Positions 6,494-15,125 are shown, counted from the first letter of the stretch. The stretch is 39,252 nt of DNA from Chthoniobacterales bacterium (GCA_003244145.1 QHBM01000066.1:1-39252); one strand, 5' to 3'. Notes: a model not told the origin generated them from the sequence alone. Made by a program: numbers and translations.

Positions 6494-8998
6494 TCATGCT
6501 GCGACTACGCTCTGGCTGAACCGAACGAGTGGCAGCAGGATATGGAAGGCCGTGCCTTTGGAAAGCTCGCTTTCCACTTCGATCTGTCCCCCATGTTCCT
6601 GGATGATGCCGTGCACGACGGATAGCCCGAGCCCCGTGCCGTAATCCTTCGTGGTAAAGAACGGATCGAAAACGTGCGGGATATCTTCGCTGCGAATGCC
6701 TTCGCCGTCATCGCGGACCGTGATCCGCAAGACTTCGTGCGCATCGCCGTTGGTTCCGGAGATCGCGGCCACCCATTCATCCGCGGAGCGAATTTCGGTG
6801 CCGACACTTAACTCGCCGCCCAGATTCATCGCATCCATGGCGTTGAGGAAAAAGTTAAGAAAAACTTGTTCGAGTTGGTCGGCATCGGCGCGGATAGTAT
6901 CCACATCGGCTTGCCAGGAACGAGTTAATTTGATTTCTTTTTGGTAAAGGCGATGCCCAACGAGTTGGAGCGATTTTTCCAGCACCTCGTGCACGTGCAT
7001 CGGCGCTAAGACCGGCTTGGCCGGGCGCGCGAAACGCAGGAGCTGATTGACCAGAGAATCGATCCGATCGATTTCGTGGCCGATCAGGTTTGAAAATGTT
7101 TCCCGGAAATCCGAATCCTGGTACCGCTCGGGCAGGAGCTGGGCAAAAGTCTTGATCGACACGAGCGGGTTTTTGATCTCGTGCGCCATCCCGGCCGAGA
7201 GTGTGCCGAGACTGGCGAGCCGGTCGCTCCGTCGAATTTGCAGCTCCAGGCGTTTCAGCGCCGTGATGTCGGTGAGCACGACCAGGGCGCCCAACATCTC
7301 ACCCTGTTGCCCGTGGAAGATCGAACTGCTGGCGCGCACGACGACGTTGTGGTCGCCCGTGGGAAGAATCAGCTCGCCGTGTTCCTGGCGGTCCCCGGTG
7401 CGCAAGGTCTCGACCAGGACTTCGCACAATCCGGCCGGAAGATTCTCGAGCGAGCCGTCGATGATCTCGCGCGGGTTGAGACCGGTGATCTGCCCCGCTT
7501 CGTTATTAAAAACGGTGACCCGCTCATCCGCACCGGCCGCGATCACACCGGTCGTCAGGTTTTCCAAGAGCGTCTCGTTATAAATCCTCGCGTTCTGAAC
7601 TTCCGTGAACAATTGCGCGTTATCGATCGCCACCGCGAGCTGGCCACAAAGAACTTGCAGGGCGTTCTGCTCGACCGCCCCGTAGATTCGGCCGGAAAGC
7701 CGGGTGCCCAACAGCATGACGCCGGCAAGATGATGGCGAGAAAAAATCCCCAACGCGACGGCGATCTTCAACGCGAACATCTCCTGCATCACCCGTTCCA
7801 GTTCCGGGGTTGCGCGAATGCGATGCAACTCGTCGAGCACGATTGCTTCCTGGTGCGTGGCGAGATAAGAAATCGTCGCCTCGTCCCGACTTAATTTTAG
7901 TTCACCGACGCCCGAATCCGGCTGGGTAACCGGATAATGCTGCACATACGCGTCCTTCTCCGACAGGAGAATCAAGACGCGATCCGTCCCGACCGCTTCG
8001 CCGATGGTCTTAGCGAAGCGATTGAGTAGATCGCTCAAGGTGGTGACAGACTTCAAGATTGCCGACGCCTGGTTCATGGTTGAGCGGAAATCCAACCCCC
8101 GCGTGCCGACAAAGAGGCGGTTCGCCAGGGATTGTGAGACGCCTCGCGCCGGAGCCATCGCAAAGGCCAAAACCAATGCGGCCGTGACATGCGCGATAGA
8201 TTGAGTGCTATCCCCGAAAACTGGTCGAAAGGCGGAGAAAACAAGCCACCAAACCAAGCCGTAAATCGCGAGTAAATAGGCGGTGAGGACAGCGTACGAC
8301 GTGACCCGGCGGAAGAAAAATCCCACCTCCATGATTTTCCGGGTCGAGATGCCGTAGGCGATGATCAGGCTGAAAATCACGACCCTGAACGGCGCGAATC
8401 TCACCGCGACGTCTCGGTTCACAAAAACCGGCGTAAACGCGACCAATGCGAATAGTATCGCGCAGCCGGCGACGACGAACCCGAGTTCGACCTTCCGCAT
8501 TCCGCTGGTCTGTCGTAGATCCCGCACGTATAGACCGATTACCGCGAGCACTGCGATTGCGAAAAACCCTAGGTAAAACGGAAACAACGGGCCGTAAATG
8601 GGCTGCGGGATCTGTCCATTTCGGAGTTCCGCGTAGCGCAGGAACAAGGGGGTATAACAGATCGCCATTACTGCCAGGCTCGGAATTGCTAAGACGACTG
8701 AACGTCTCCAGATGTCGCGCCATCCTTTCTCCCGGCAAAGGATGGCAAGTCTTAGCAGATTGAATCCGTTTACGATGAGAGGTCCGCTGGCCGATGCGTT
8801 GCGGATCCAGAGCGCAGCTTGGCCTGCTTGAGTGGCACTGAAGGCGAAGTGCAGCGAAACGAGCCACGCGGAGAGGATTACCGAAACGAGCAGGAAACTC
8901 TGGTTAGCGTAACTCTTGGAATTCGACCGGAAAACTGCCAGGCCGAGCCCTAACTGCATAATAAGCGCTAACCATAATGGGAGGGATTCAATATTCAT
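6494..8998 (-). CDS. Membrane sensor histidine kinase (7TM-GAF-PAS)
   Basis: 834 residues. Residues ~1-265 form about seven or eight hydrophobic helices, matching the N-terminal 7TM module found in some histidine kinases; then a GAF domain (~290-460), a PAS domain (~475-590), HisKA (~605-670) with H-box AGMAHEIKNPLVSIKTFAQ, and HATPase (~700-820) with NFFLNAMDAMN, DDGEGIRSEDI and GTGLGLSVVHG. All catalytic boxes look intact. Its ATG overlaps the stop of the upstream ketosynthase-like gene by 4 bp (ATGA, 8995-8998), so the two are probably translationally coupled. Architecture recalls PrsK-type kinases, but there are no PEP-CTERM genes here. The signal is unknown; a membrane or lipid cue would fit the coupling but is speculation. 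Confidence 0.93.
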   Translation of the reverse strand: MNIESLPLWLALIMQLGLGLAVFRSNSKSYANQSFLLVSVILSAWLVSLHFAFSATQAGQAALWIRNASASGPLIVNGFNLLRLAILCREKGWRDIWRRSVVLAIPSLAVMAICYTPLFLRYAELRNGQIPQPIYGPLFPFYLGFFAIAVLAVIGLYVRDLRQTSGMRKVELGFVVAGCAILFALVAFTPVFVNRDVAVRFAPFRVVIFSLIIAYGISTRKIMEVGFFFRRVTSYAVLTAYLLAIYGLVWWLVFSAFRPVFGDSTQSIAHVTAALVLAFAMAPARGVSQSLANRLFVGTRGLDFRSTMNQASAILKSVTTLSDLLNRFAKTIGEAVGTDRVLILLSEKDAYVQHYPVTQPDSGVGELKLSRDEATISYLATHQEAIVLDELHRIRATPELERVMQEMFALKIAVALGIFSRHHLAGVMLLGTRLSGRIYGAVEQNALQVLCGQLAVAIDNAQLFTEVQNARIYNETLLENLTTGVIAAGADERVTVFNNEAGQITGLNPREIIDGSLENLPAGLCEVLVETLRTGDRQEHGELILPTGDHNVVVRASSSIFHGQQGEMLGALVVLTDITALKRLELQIRRSDRLASLGTLSAGMAHEIKNPLVSIKTFAQLLPERYQDSDFRETFSNLIGHEIDRIDSLVNQLLRFARPAKPVLAPMHVHEVLEKSLQLVGHRLYQKEIKLTRSWQADVDTIRADADQLEQVFLNFFLNAMDAMNLGGELSVGTEIRSADEWVAAISGTNGDAHEVLRITVRDDGEGIRSEDIPHVFDPFFTTKDYGTGLGLSVVHGIIQEHGGQIEVESELSKGTAFHILLPLVRFSQSVVAA

Positions 8999-10233
8999 TC
9001 GACAACGCGTTGGACAACGAGGCTACTGTTTCCTCCACCCAGCCCACGCACGTTGATCAACGCGGTATTGATCTTTCGATTACGGAAACGCCCCGCTACA
9101 TAGTCAAGATCGCAGCGGGGATCGGGAAATTCGTGGTTGGCGGTCGGCGGGATGATGTTGTGCTTAAAGCATAAACCGCACGTGATCACCTGATGCGGGC
9201 CAGCGGCGGAAAGCGCGTTACCTGTTACACCCTTGATCGAACTGATGGGGACACTATACGCACGGTGCCTGAAGACACGTTTGATCATGTCGGTTTCCAC
9301 GATGTCGAGCGCGGGGTGGCCCGGTCCATAAGCGCAGATATAATCGATGTCCTCAGGCGTTTTTCCGGCACAATCGAGTGCCATTCGCATCGTTTGGCCC
9401 AGCCCAAATAATTCATCGCTGCCGTAATTATCACCCTGCGAGCCATAGCCCACGATCTCGAGATAGGGCAAAACCCCGCGCGCTATCGCAGTCTCATAAT
9501 TCTCGAGAATTAACATTCCGGCACCCTCAGAAATGACTCCTGAATCTCGCAACAGATCAAAAGGGCGGCTGGCGCGCTCCGGTTCCGTGTTTCTCGTCGA
9601 ACTCAAGCCCGCCGCGGCAAAGCTGGCCATCGACAGCGGAGTAATCGTTGCATCAGTTCCTCCGGCCACGGCCATATCCGCTTCCCCTTGCCGAATCATG
9701 GCAGCCGCGCACGCTATCGCGTCCAGGCCCGATGGGCATGCTGATGCGATGGTGGTAGCGCGCGCCGATATCCCAAGAGCCATCGTCAGCATTTGGGTAG
9801 CAGCTTGGGGTTGGCAATCTACGACGCCGGCGCTGACTCCACGCGGACCGCGTCGCGAAAGATCGCTCCAACAATCCTCAAGAATGTCCATGGCAGTGGT
9901 ACTCACGCCGAGCATCACCGGTATCGGATGGTCGATAAAATATTTCGCCGGCTCATAGTCCGCGTCGGCCAACGCCATCTTCATCGCGGCGAGAGCGAAT
10001 TGCGTGTGCCGCGCCATTCGTTTCGGTTTGAACTTGGGGTCGATGTAATCGAGCGGCTCAAAATCTTTTACTTCGCCCGCAATCCGGCTCTTGAAGGCGG
10101 TCGCATCAAAACGGGTAATCGGTCCCACCCCGCTGCGGCCGGCGACGAGCGAACTCCAGAAGGCATCGAGGCCGATGCCGTTGGCCGCGACAACACCCAT
10201 GCCGGTGACGACAACGCGGTTACGCCTGTTCAT
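8995..10233 (-). CDS. FabF-like ketosynthase homologue lacking both His
   Basis: Thiolase-fold protein, 412 residues, full length for beta-ketoacyl-ACP synthase II (FabF). It starts RRNRVVVTGMGVVAANG as FabF does, keeps the nucleophile in IASACPSGLDAI (Cys166) and the Lys in SSIKGVTGN. In FabF the HGTSTP motif supplies a catalytic His; here it reads AYGPGHPALD (Tyr302). The second His (TGH in FabF) is TGN (Asn339). The triad is therefore Cys-Tyr-Asn. Such a protein could still load an acyl chain but should not decarboxylate malonyl-ACP normally; chain-length factors, which lack these His residues but also the Cys, are the nearest analogy. No ACP, KR or second KS is adjacent; it is coupled to a kinase gene. 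Function uncertain. Confidence 0.85.
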   Translation of the reverse strand: MNRRNRVVVTGMGVVAANGIGLDAFWSSLVAGRSGVGPITRFDATAFKSRIAGEVKDFEPLDYIDPKFKPKRMARHTQFALAAMKMALADADYEPAKYFIDHPIPVMLGVSTTAMDILEDCWSDLSRRGPRGVSAGVVDCQPQAATQMLTMALGISARATTIASACPSGLDAIACAAAMIRQGEADMAVAGGTDATITPLSMASFAAAGLSSTRNTEPERASRPFDLLRDSGVISEGAGMLILENYETAIARGVLPYLEIVGYGSQGDNYGSDELFGLGQTMRMALDCAGKTPEDIDYICAYGPGHPALDIVETDMIKRVFRHRAYSVPISSIKGVTGNALSAAGPHQVITCGLCFKHNIIPPTANHEFPDPRCDLDYVAGRFRNRKINTALINVRGLGGGNSSLVVQRVVE

Positions 10234-10326
10234 ATATGATTGATTCGGATTTTCACCACGGAGCCGCGCATTCTAGCGATTACACTCAATCCAGTCATTA
10301 TGTTTTTCTGCACAATGGGACTGATG

Positions 10327-10368
10327 TTATTCACCAAATCTTCGACTTATTCACAAGTACATCTTGTG
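10327..10368. promoter_or_regulatory. Candidate operator region in divergent spacer
   Basis: The 238-bp spacer between the divergent ketosynthase-like and receiver-kinase genes is AT-rich. It contains CACAAG-tacat-CTTGTG, a perfect 6-bp inverted repeat at 10352-10368, and two copies of TTATTCAC at 10327-10334 and 10347-10354, 20 bp apart (two helical turns). This arrangement suits a dimeric regulator, but no known motif is recognised. Confidence 0.3.
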
Positions 10369-10471
10369 TCTGAACGAAAAAGTTTCAAGCTCACAGACGC
10401 CGATTCGACGGCGAGGGGACTCCTAATATACACTGTTCGCGCGGCATGACCTTAGCTTTCTTCCCACCTCA

Positions 10472-11623
10472 ATGATGGTTGCCTCCGATCTCCCTCAAGT
10501 CCTTGTCATCGATGACGAAATGGGTCCGCGCGAAAGTTTGCGGATGCTGTTAAAGCCGAACTACCAGGTTTACACCGCCGACAACGTCGAGGCCGGTCTG
10601 CGTATTCTCCGCGAGAAAAAACCCGACGCGGTCATCAGCGACATCCGCATGCCGGGGACGAGCGGCATCGATGGTTTGCGCAAGATCCGCGAGATCGACC
10701 CGCACGTTGCCGTCATCATGCTGACCGGCTTCGGCGCGCTCGAGACCGCGCAGGAAGCGTTGCGCCTGGGCGCGAACGATTACATCAGCAAGCCGTTTGA
10801 TGCGCGTGAAATGCGGGAAGTTATCGCCCGCAATGTGGAACGTACCCGACTCCATCGCACCGGCGTCAATGCTGCCGCTGAAATCAAGGAGCTAAACAAC
10901 CGGCTCCTCACGGAGCTCGCCCAAAAAGAGCGGCTCGCCTCGTTAGGTCAGGCTTCCGCGGAATTTGTCCACGACCTCGGAAATCCTCTCACTATCGTCT
11001 GGGGTTATGTGCAGTTGCTGGCCAAGAAGCTGGAGCAATCCGAAAAAGAGAACGGCGCCGCCAATACCACCTCCGCGAAAGAGCTGAATATTATCGAGCA
11101 GAACGTCCGGCTTTGCCGCGAGCTGCTCACGATGTGGCAAAGCTACGGCAGCGAGGAGGCCGCGCCGCATAAGCCGATCTCGATCTCTGCCATCGTCCAG
11201 GAAGTTGTGAAAGGAGTCGGACCGATGGCCGTTCAAAACGGCGTCGAATTGAAATGCGATATTTGCGAGGACCCTTGCACGCTCATGGGAAGTTCCGTGC
11301 AGATAACGCGCGCGATCCAAAACGTAATCATCAATGCTTTGCAGGCTTCGGCCGAGAAGAAGGGATCGGTCACGATCAGTTGCATGCGCAAGGATTTCTA
11401 CGTGGACGTCCGGGTGGAGGATTCCGGATACGGGATCGCGCCGGCCCAGATGGCGAAAATTTTCGACCCGTACTTTACGACCAAACAAGGCAAGAGCGGT
11501 ACCGGGCTCGGTCTCTACATCACGAAGAAGGTCGTCGAAGATCACAACGGCTCGATCAAGGTCGATAGCACTCCGCAGACCGGCGCGACTTTCACGATTC
11601 GGTTGCCGCTTCAGAATAATTAG
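10472..11623 (+). CDS. Receiver-histidine kinase fusion protein
   Basis: 383 residues in the order REC then kinase, the reverse of a classical hybrid kinase. REC (~8-125): VLVIDDEMGPRE, the phospho-Asp in VISDIRMPG, VIMLTGFG and the Lys in DYISKPF. A short helical linker leads to HisKA (~155-230) with an altered H-box, AEFVHDLGNPLTIVWGYVQ, then HATPase (~260-380) with NVIINALQAS, EDSGYGIAP and GTGLGLYITKK. The protein is probably soluble, phosphorylated by another kinase or by itself, with the receiver gating kinase activity. Start is at 10472 or the next ATG at 10475. It lies 151 bp upstream of the LanB-like gene, separated by a palindromic repeat, so shared transcription is uncertain. Confidence 0.92.
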   Translation: MMVASDLPQVLVIDDEMGPRESLRMLLKPNYQVYTADNVEAGLRILREKKPDAVISDIRMPGTSGIDGLRKIREIDPHVAVIMLTGFGALETAQEALRLGANDYISKPFDAREMREVIARNVERTRLHRTGVNAAAEIKELNNRLLTELAQKERLASLGQASAEFVHDLGNPLTIVWGYVQLLAKKLEQSEKENGAANTTSAKELNIIEQNVRLCRELLTMWQSYGSEEAAPHKPISISAIVQEVVKGVGPMAVQNGVELKCDICEDPCTLMGSSVQITRAIQNVIINALQASAEKKGSVTISCMRKDFYVDVRVEDSGYGIAPAQMAKIFDPYFTTKQGKSGTGLGLYITKKVVEDHNGSIKVDSTPQTGATFTIRLPLQNN

Positions 11624-11648
11624 AGCGGTTGGACTGCTCTGGTTCGGG

Positions 11649-11719
11649 GCTGTAGCCACGGCGCTCTGTCGCCGTGTCATCGTTGCTTTCACGCGCCGAC
11701 TGAGCGCCGTGACTACAGC
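11649..11719. repeat. Interspersed palindromic repeat (GCTGTAGCC type)
   Basis: An imperfect inverted repeat: GCTGTAGCCACGGCG at the left end pairs with CGCCGTGACTACAGC at the right end (14 of 15), and the pairing continues inward with mismatches. A related element with the same ends is at 32720-32793. It probably belongs to a REP-like family; it could also act as a transcript-end hairpin for the receiver-kinase gene. Confidence 0.6.
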
Positions 11720-11774
11720 GCGCGCCTAATGACTTTCGCTTGTCACTGCGAGCCGCTTCCGTTCTGTTGAACAA

Positions 11775-14234
11775 GTGTCCGGCTCCTCGTATCGCGTAGC
11801 GCCCATCTTTCTGATCCGCATGGCCGGGGTGCCATTCGACGTTCTGGAAAAACTGGCCACGGTCGAGACGGCAAGACTCGCGCGAGAACTGCTCGTTAGG
11901 CAAACCGATTTTGCCCGGGCGAAAGCCGAGGTGGAAAATCTACTTCGGCACCCCGGCCACGGTCTTTCCGAGGAATTGTTTCGGGCCTGGCGCAAGGCGA
12001 TTCGATCGGGCACGACACCGCCTGTTGGAGATGCGCCATCGCGGGCTTTTGCGCACTGCTGGGAGTGCGCGTCTAGTCTGGCCGGCGCGGAGGCTCGTCT
12101 GGAGCAATCTCTCCAAGACGAACTTGGCGCTACCCGCGTCAGGCTGTTGGAATCCACGCGGACCGTATCGTCTCGTTACCTTGTATTCGGAGGCGCCGGC
12201 GTCCGCGAAGTACTGGCTGACTTGCTCACCGAGAGCCCACTCGAAACCGGTCCTTTGCCGCCACGCAAGAAACGGGAACGCGCCCGCGAGCGGCACCTGC
12301 TTTTGTACTTGCAGCGCGTCTGCGCAAAGAACGATACGTTGAGCGAATTCGGCCCCGGCGGGTGGGGGACGATCGACCCCGCCCTGACCGGTTTGAAATT
12401 GGACCCCGTGCCGGGAATTGCGCAGCGCGAGACTTTCCTGGAACGCTGGACCGCGCATGGCGTGGCGGCTGCGATGAACACCGACCCGGAGATTCGCGCC
12501 GAGCTCGCCCCGCGCCTCCATCCGAACGGCCGGATCGAAGGCAACGAATTTGTCTTTACCGACACCGGCGAAACCATGGCGCTCAATTCCGAGACGATCG
12601 CCCTCCTGAATCGCTGCGATGGGAAGACGCCAGCCCACTCGTTAGGCGTTAACTCCGAGGTGCTAGAACGACTCGCTGAGCAAGGCATCCTCCGCTGGGA
12701 AGTCGAAGTTCCGGCGCTCGACCCGCACGCCTTTGATGTTCTTGTTTCCGACGTAAGGCAATGGCGCGATGGTTCTGCTCGGGCGTCCTGGCTCAACGCG
12801 CTTGAGCCGATTGTCGCGCTGCCCGAAAAATTCGCGGAGGCATCTTCGACGGCTTCACGCGGTCAAATAATGGATGAAGCTCGTTGGCAGTTGCAAAACC
12901 TCGGTGCCGCGCGCGCCACCGCGGACCGCTTTCTTTATTCAGCAAGCAACCCGATCGGCGAAGAATGTTTTCGCGACTGCGGTTTCTCCATCGGCGAGAA
13001 GCTCGTCAACGAAGTCGCAATCGACGCCGCGCCCTGGATCGATCTCTGGCGCGATAATTACGCTTTCGTCGCCAGCCGTGTGGCCGCGGGTTTGCGCGGC
13101 GTGTTGGAAAAAGCGCCGCTCAAAAACGGCGCGGTCCCGCTTCCGGCATTCCTGCGGATTTGCGAACAGATGCGCATGCCGCTCACGGGTCCGGCTTTGG
13201 TTGGACTCGCGCACATGGCGTTTCAGGAAGTGAAAGCGGCCTTTCGCCAGCAAATGCAAAACCGAGCCGAGGCCGAGGAATGGGAGCTGACGGCTGAGGA
13301 TTGCCACTTCATCCGGCGGAACTTTGAGTATCCGAAATTCGATGAGTACACCTATCCCTCGGCCGACATGCAGATCGCGGCCAGCTCGGCGGAAGCGGTG
13401 GAGCGCGGCGACTATCAATGGATTCTCGCGGAACTTCATCCGCCCGTCGCCCTCCTTCATCACGGTTTCTACTGGGCCTGTCCCGATCATGCCGCGCTCG
13501 GCCGCGCCCTCGCCAGCACGGTTATGGGCCGTCCCACTTTTCATTTCGGTTTCTTTGCCATCGATTTCACCGCGACGACGACGGTGCGGGTCCTGGATGC
13601 AATGCCGGGTCTGACAAATTTTGTCGCGCCGCAGCGGGGCGATCCGCGCTGGCGAGTGATCCCGCCCGCGGAAACGGAAGTGTATGTGGAGGAAGGCAGC
13701 GGCGACGTTTGCTTGCGTACCCGGGGATCGCACGAACATCTCGGCTCGTTTGCGCGCGCGTGGGTCATCCCGCTCGGCTTTCATCCCTTTCTCTTCGGGC
13801 GCGCGCCGCACATGCCGCGTTTGCGTTGTGGCAAAGTGATCGTGCAACGCCGCTCGTGGACGGTCCGCCTGGAGGAATTGCCCGCGGGAAAATTCACCGG
13901 CGTTTCGCGCGGTCTCGTGTTGGCCATCGAATCGTTGCGCGCGGCGAAGGGCTGGCCGCGCCATGTTTACATTCGCCCGAGCGAACAGGCGTTGCGCCGC
14001 AGCGGAGCGGAAGGCCGCGATAAAGATACGAAGCCGGTCTATATCGATCTTGAGAGCTACCTGTTCCTCGAAGTGTTTCATCGCTGGCTGACGAAATCCG
14101 GCGAGTTGGAAGTGATCGAGATGCTGCCGAACCCGGAGCAATTGCTCTGGCAGGAGGCGGACACCGGGAACGCGCGCGAGCCAGGCGGCCGGCGAACTTT
14201 TGAATTGCGCACGCAGATCGTGCCGCGCCCATGA
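11775..14234 (+). CDS. LanB-like protein, glutamylation domain only
   Basis: 819 residues resembling the N-terminal domain of class I lantibiotic dehydratases. In LanB this domain uses Glu-tRNA to glutamylate Ser/Thr of a precursor peptide; in PEARLs a related domain adds amino acids to a peptide C-terminus from aminoacyl-tRNA. Visible signs: YRVAPIFLIRMAGVPFDVLE at the start, LLYLQRVCAKNDTLSEFGP around residue 175-193 (family motif 'KNDTxSxFGP'), and PVYIDLESYL ... IEMLPNPEQLLW near the end, where this domain normally closes. The ~300-residue C-terminal elimination domain of full LanB is absent, and no separate copy is seen. GTG 11775 is chosen because the conserved start lies upstream of ATG 11820. 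Its stop overlaps parA by 4 bp. No precursor peptide or cyclase is recognised nearby. Substrate unknown. Confidence 0.8.
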   Translation: MSGSSYRVAPIFLIRMAGVPFDVLEKLATVETARLARELLVRQTDFARAKAEVENLLRHPGHGLSEELFRAWRKAIRSGTTPPVGDAPSRAFAHCWECASSLAGAEARLEQSLQDELGATRVRLLESTRTVSSRYLVFGGAGVREVLADLLTESPLETGPLPPRKKRERARERHLLLYLQRVCAKNDTLSEFGPGGWGTIDPALTGLKLDPVPGIAQRETFLERWTAHGVAAAMNTDPEIRAELAPRLHPNGRIEGNEFVFTDTGETMALNSETIALLNRCDGKTPAHSLGVNSEVLERLAEQGILRWEVEVPALDPHAFDVLVSDVRQWRDGSARASWLNALEPIVALPEKFAEASSTASRGQIMDEARWQLQNLGAARATADRFLYSASNPIGEECFRDCGFSIGEKLVNEVAIDAAPWIDLWRDNYAFVASRVAAGLRGVLEKAPLKNGAVPLPAFLRICEQMRMPLTGPALVGLAHMAFQEVKAAFRQQMQNRAEAEEWELTAEDCHFIRRNFEYPKFDEYTYPSADMQIAASSAEAVERGDYQWILAELHPPVALLHHGFYWACPDHAALGRALASTVMGRPTFHFGFFAIDFTATTTVRVLDAMPGLTNFVAPQRGDPRWRVIPPAETEVYVEEGSGDVCLRTRGSHEHLGSFARAWVIPLGFHPFLFGRAPHMPRLRCGKVIVQRRSWTVRLEELPAGKFTGVSRGLVLAIESLRAAKGWPRHVYIRPSEQALRRSGAEGRDKDTKPVYIDLESYLFLEVFHRWLTKSGELEVIEMLPNPEQLLWQEADTGNAREPGGRRTFELRTQIVPRP

Positions 14235-15022
14235 AAATAATCGCCGTGGCCAACCAAAAAGGCGGCGTCGGTAAAACGACGACTTCCGTGAATCTCGGAT
14301 GCGCGCTGGCCGAGGCCGGTTTGCGCATCCTCATCATCGACCTCGATCCGCAGGGAAACGCCACCAGCTCATTCGGTCTCCAGGAATTGGAAGGCGAGAG
14401 TCTCTACGATCCGCTCCTCGGCGGCGTTTCGATTACCGAGAAGATTCTGCCCACGCGGGTCGACCGCGTTTTTATTGTCCCGGCCGATCTCGATCTCGCC
14501 GGCGTCGAAGTCGAAATCGCGCGCATGGAGAATCACCTCACCCGCCTGGCCGACACGCTCGCGCCGCTCCGCGCCGACGACACTTTCGATTTTGTCCTGC
14601 TCGATTGTCCGCCGTCGCTCGGCATTCTCATGACCAACGCGCTCGCCGCCGCCGACGAATTATTGACTCCGATTCAATGCGAGTATTTCGCACTGGAAGG
14701 CCTGGTGAAAATTGTTCGGATCATCGAACAGGTGCGCGACTCCGGCGCGAACGACCGGCTCGAGATCGGCGGCATAGTCATGACCATGTTCGACAGCCGG
14801 ACGAACCTGAGCACGCAAGTCGTGGCCGACGTCCGCGAACATTTTGGCGCGCGGGTTTACGATACGGTCATCCCGCGCACCGTCCGCTTGAGCGAAGCGC
14901 CGAGCTTCGGCAAATCGATCCTCGAATACGATTCGAATGGGACAGGCGCACGGGCCTATCGAGCGCTTGCGAAGGAATTCGTTCAGCGGCACGAATCACG
15001 CGATTCAACCCCGCCGTTATAG
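14231..15022 (+). CDS. parA: ParA/Soj-type ATPase
   Basis: Deviant-Walker ATPase of the ParA/MinD group, 263 residues, typical of chromosomal Soj. NQKGGVGKTTTSVNLG (deviant Walker A with the signature Lys), IIDLDPQGNAT (A') and VLLDCPPSLGILMTNAL (Walker B) are intact, and VIPRTVRLSEAPSFGK matches the family's C-terminal motif. Known members bind DNA non-specifically and drive segregation of chromosome, plasmid or large complexes with a ParB partner. No parB follows, which is unusual. Its ATG lies inside the stop of the LanB-like gene (ATGA 14231-14234), implying coupled translation. It could be the chromosomal Soj with parB elsewhere, or an orphan ParA that places a protein complex. Confidence 0.93.
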   Translation: MKIIAVANQKGGVGKTTTSVNLGCALAEAGLRILIIDLDPQGNATSSFGLQELEGESLYDPLLGGVSITEKILPTRVDRVFIVPADLDLAGVEVEIARMENHLTRLADTLAPLRADDTFDFVLLDCPPSLGILMTNALAAADELLTPIQCEYFALEGLVKIVRIIEQVRDSGANDRLEIGGIVMTMFDSRTNLSTQVVADVREHFGARVYDTVIPRTVRLSEAPSFGKSILEYDSNGTGARAYRALAKEFVQRHESRDSTPPL

Positions 15023-15125
15023 CTGCCGTCGTCATCAGCCGCAGATCGACGCGTTCAAAGCGTGCCGCGCAACGTCGAGAATGTTCTAATAGAGAGCAAT
15101 GAGCGAGAATCACAGGCCATAGGCA

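Noticed and set aside
10240..10449. Small plus-strand frame in the divergent spacer
   Set aside because: No ribosome-binding site, irregular composition, and overlaps the AT-rich palindromes that look regulatory.
12939..14141. 400-codon minus-strand frame opposite the LanB-like gene
   Set aside because: Shadow frame, Arg/His/Ala-rich, no motif; the plus-strand frame carries family motifs end to end.
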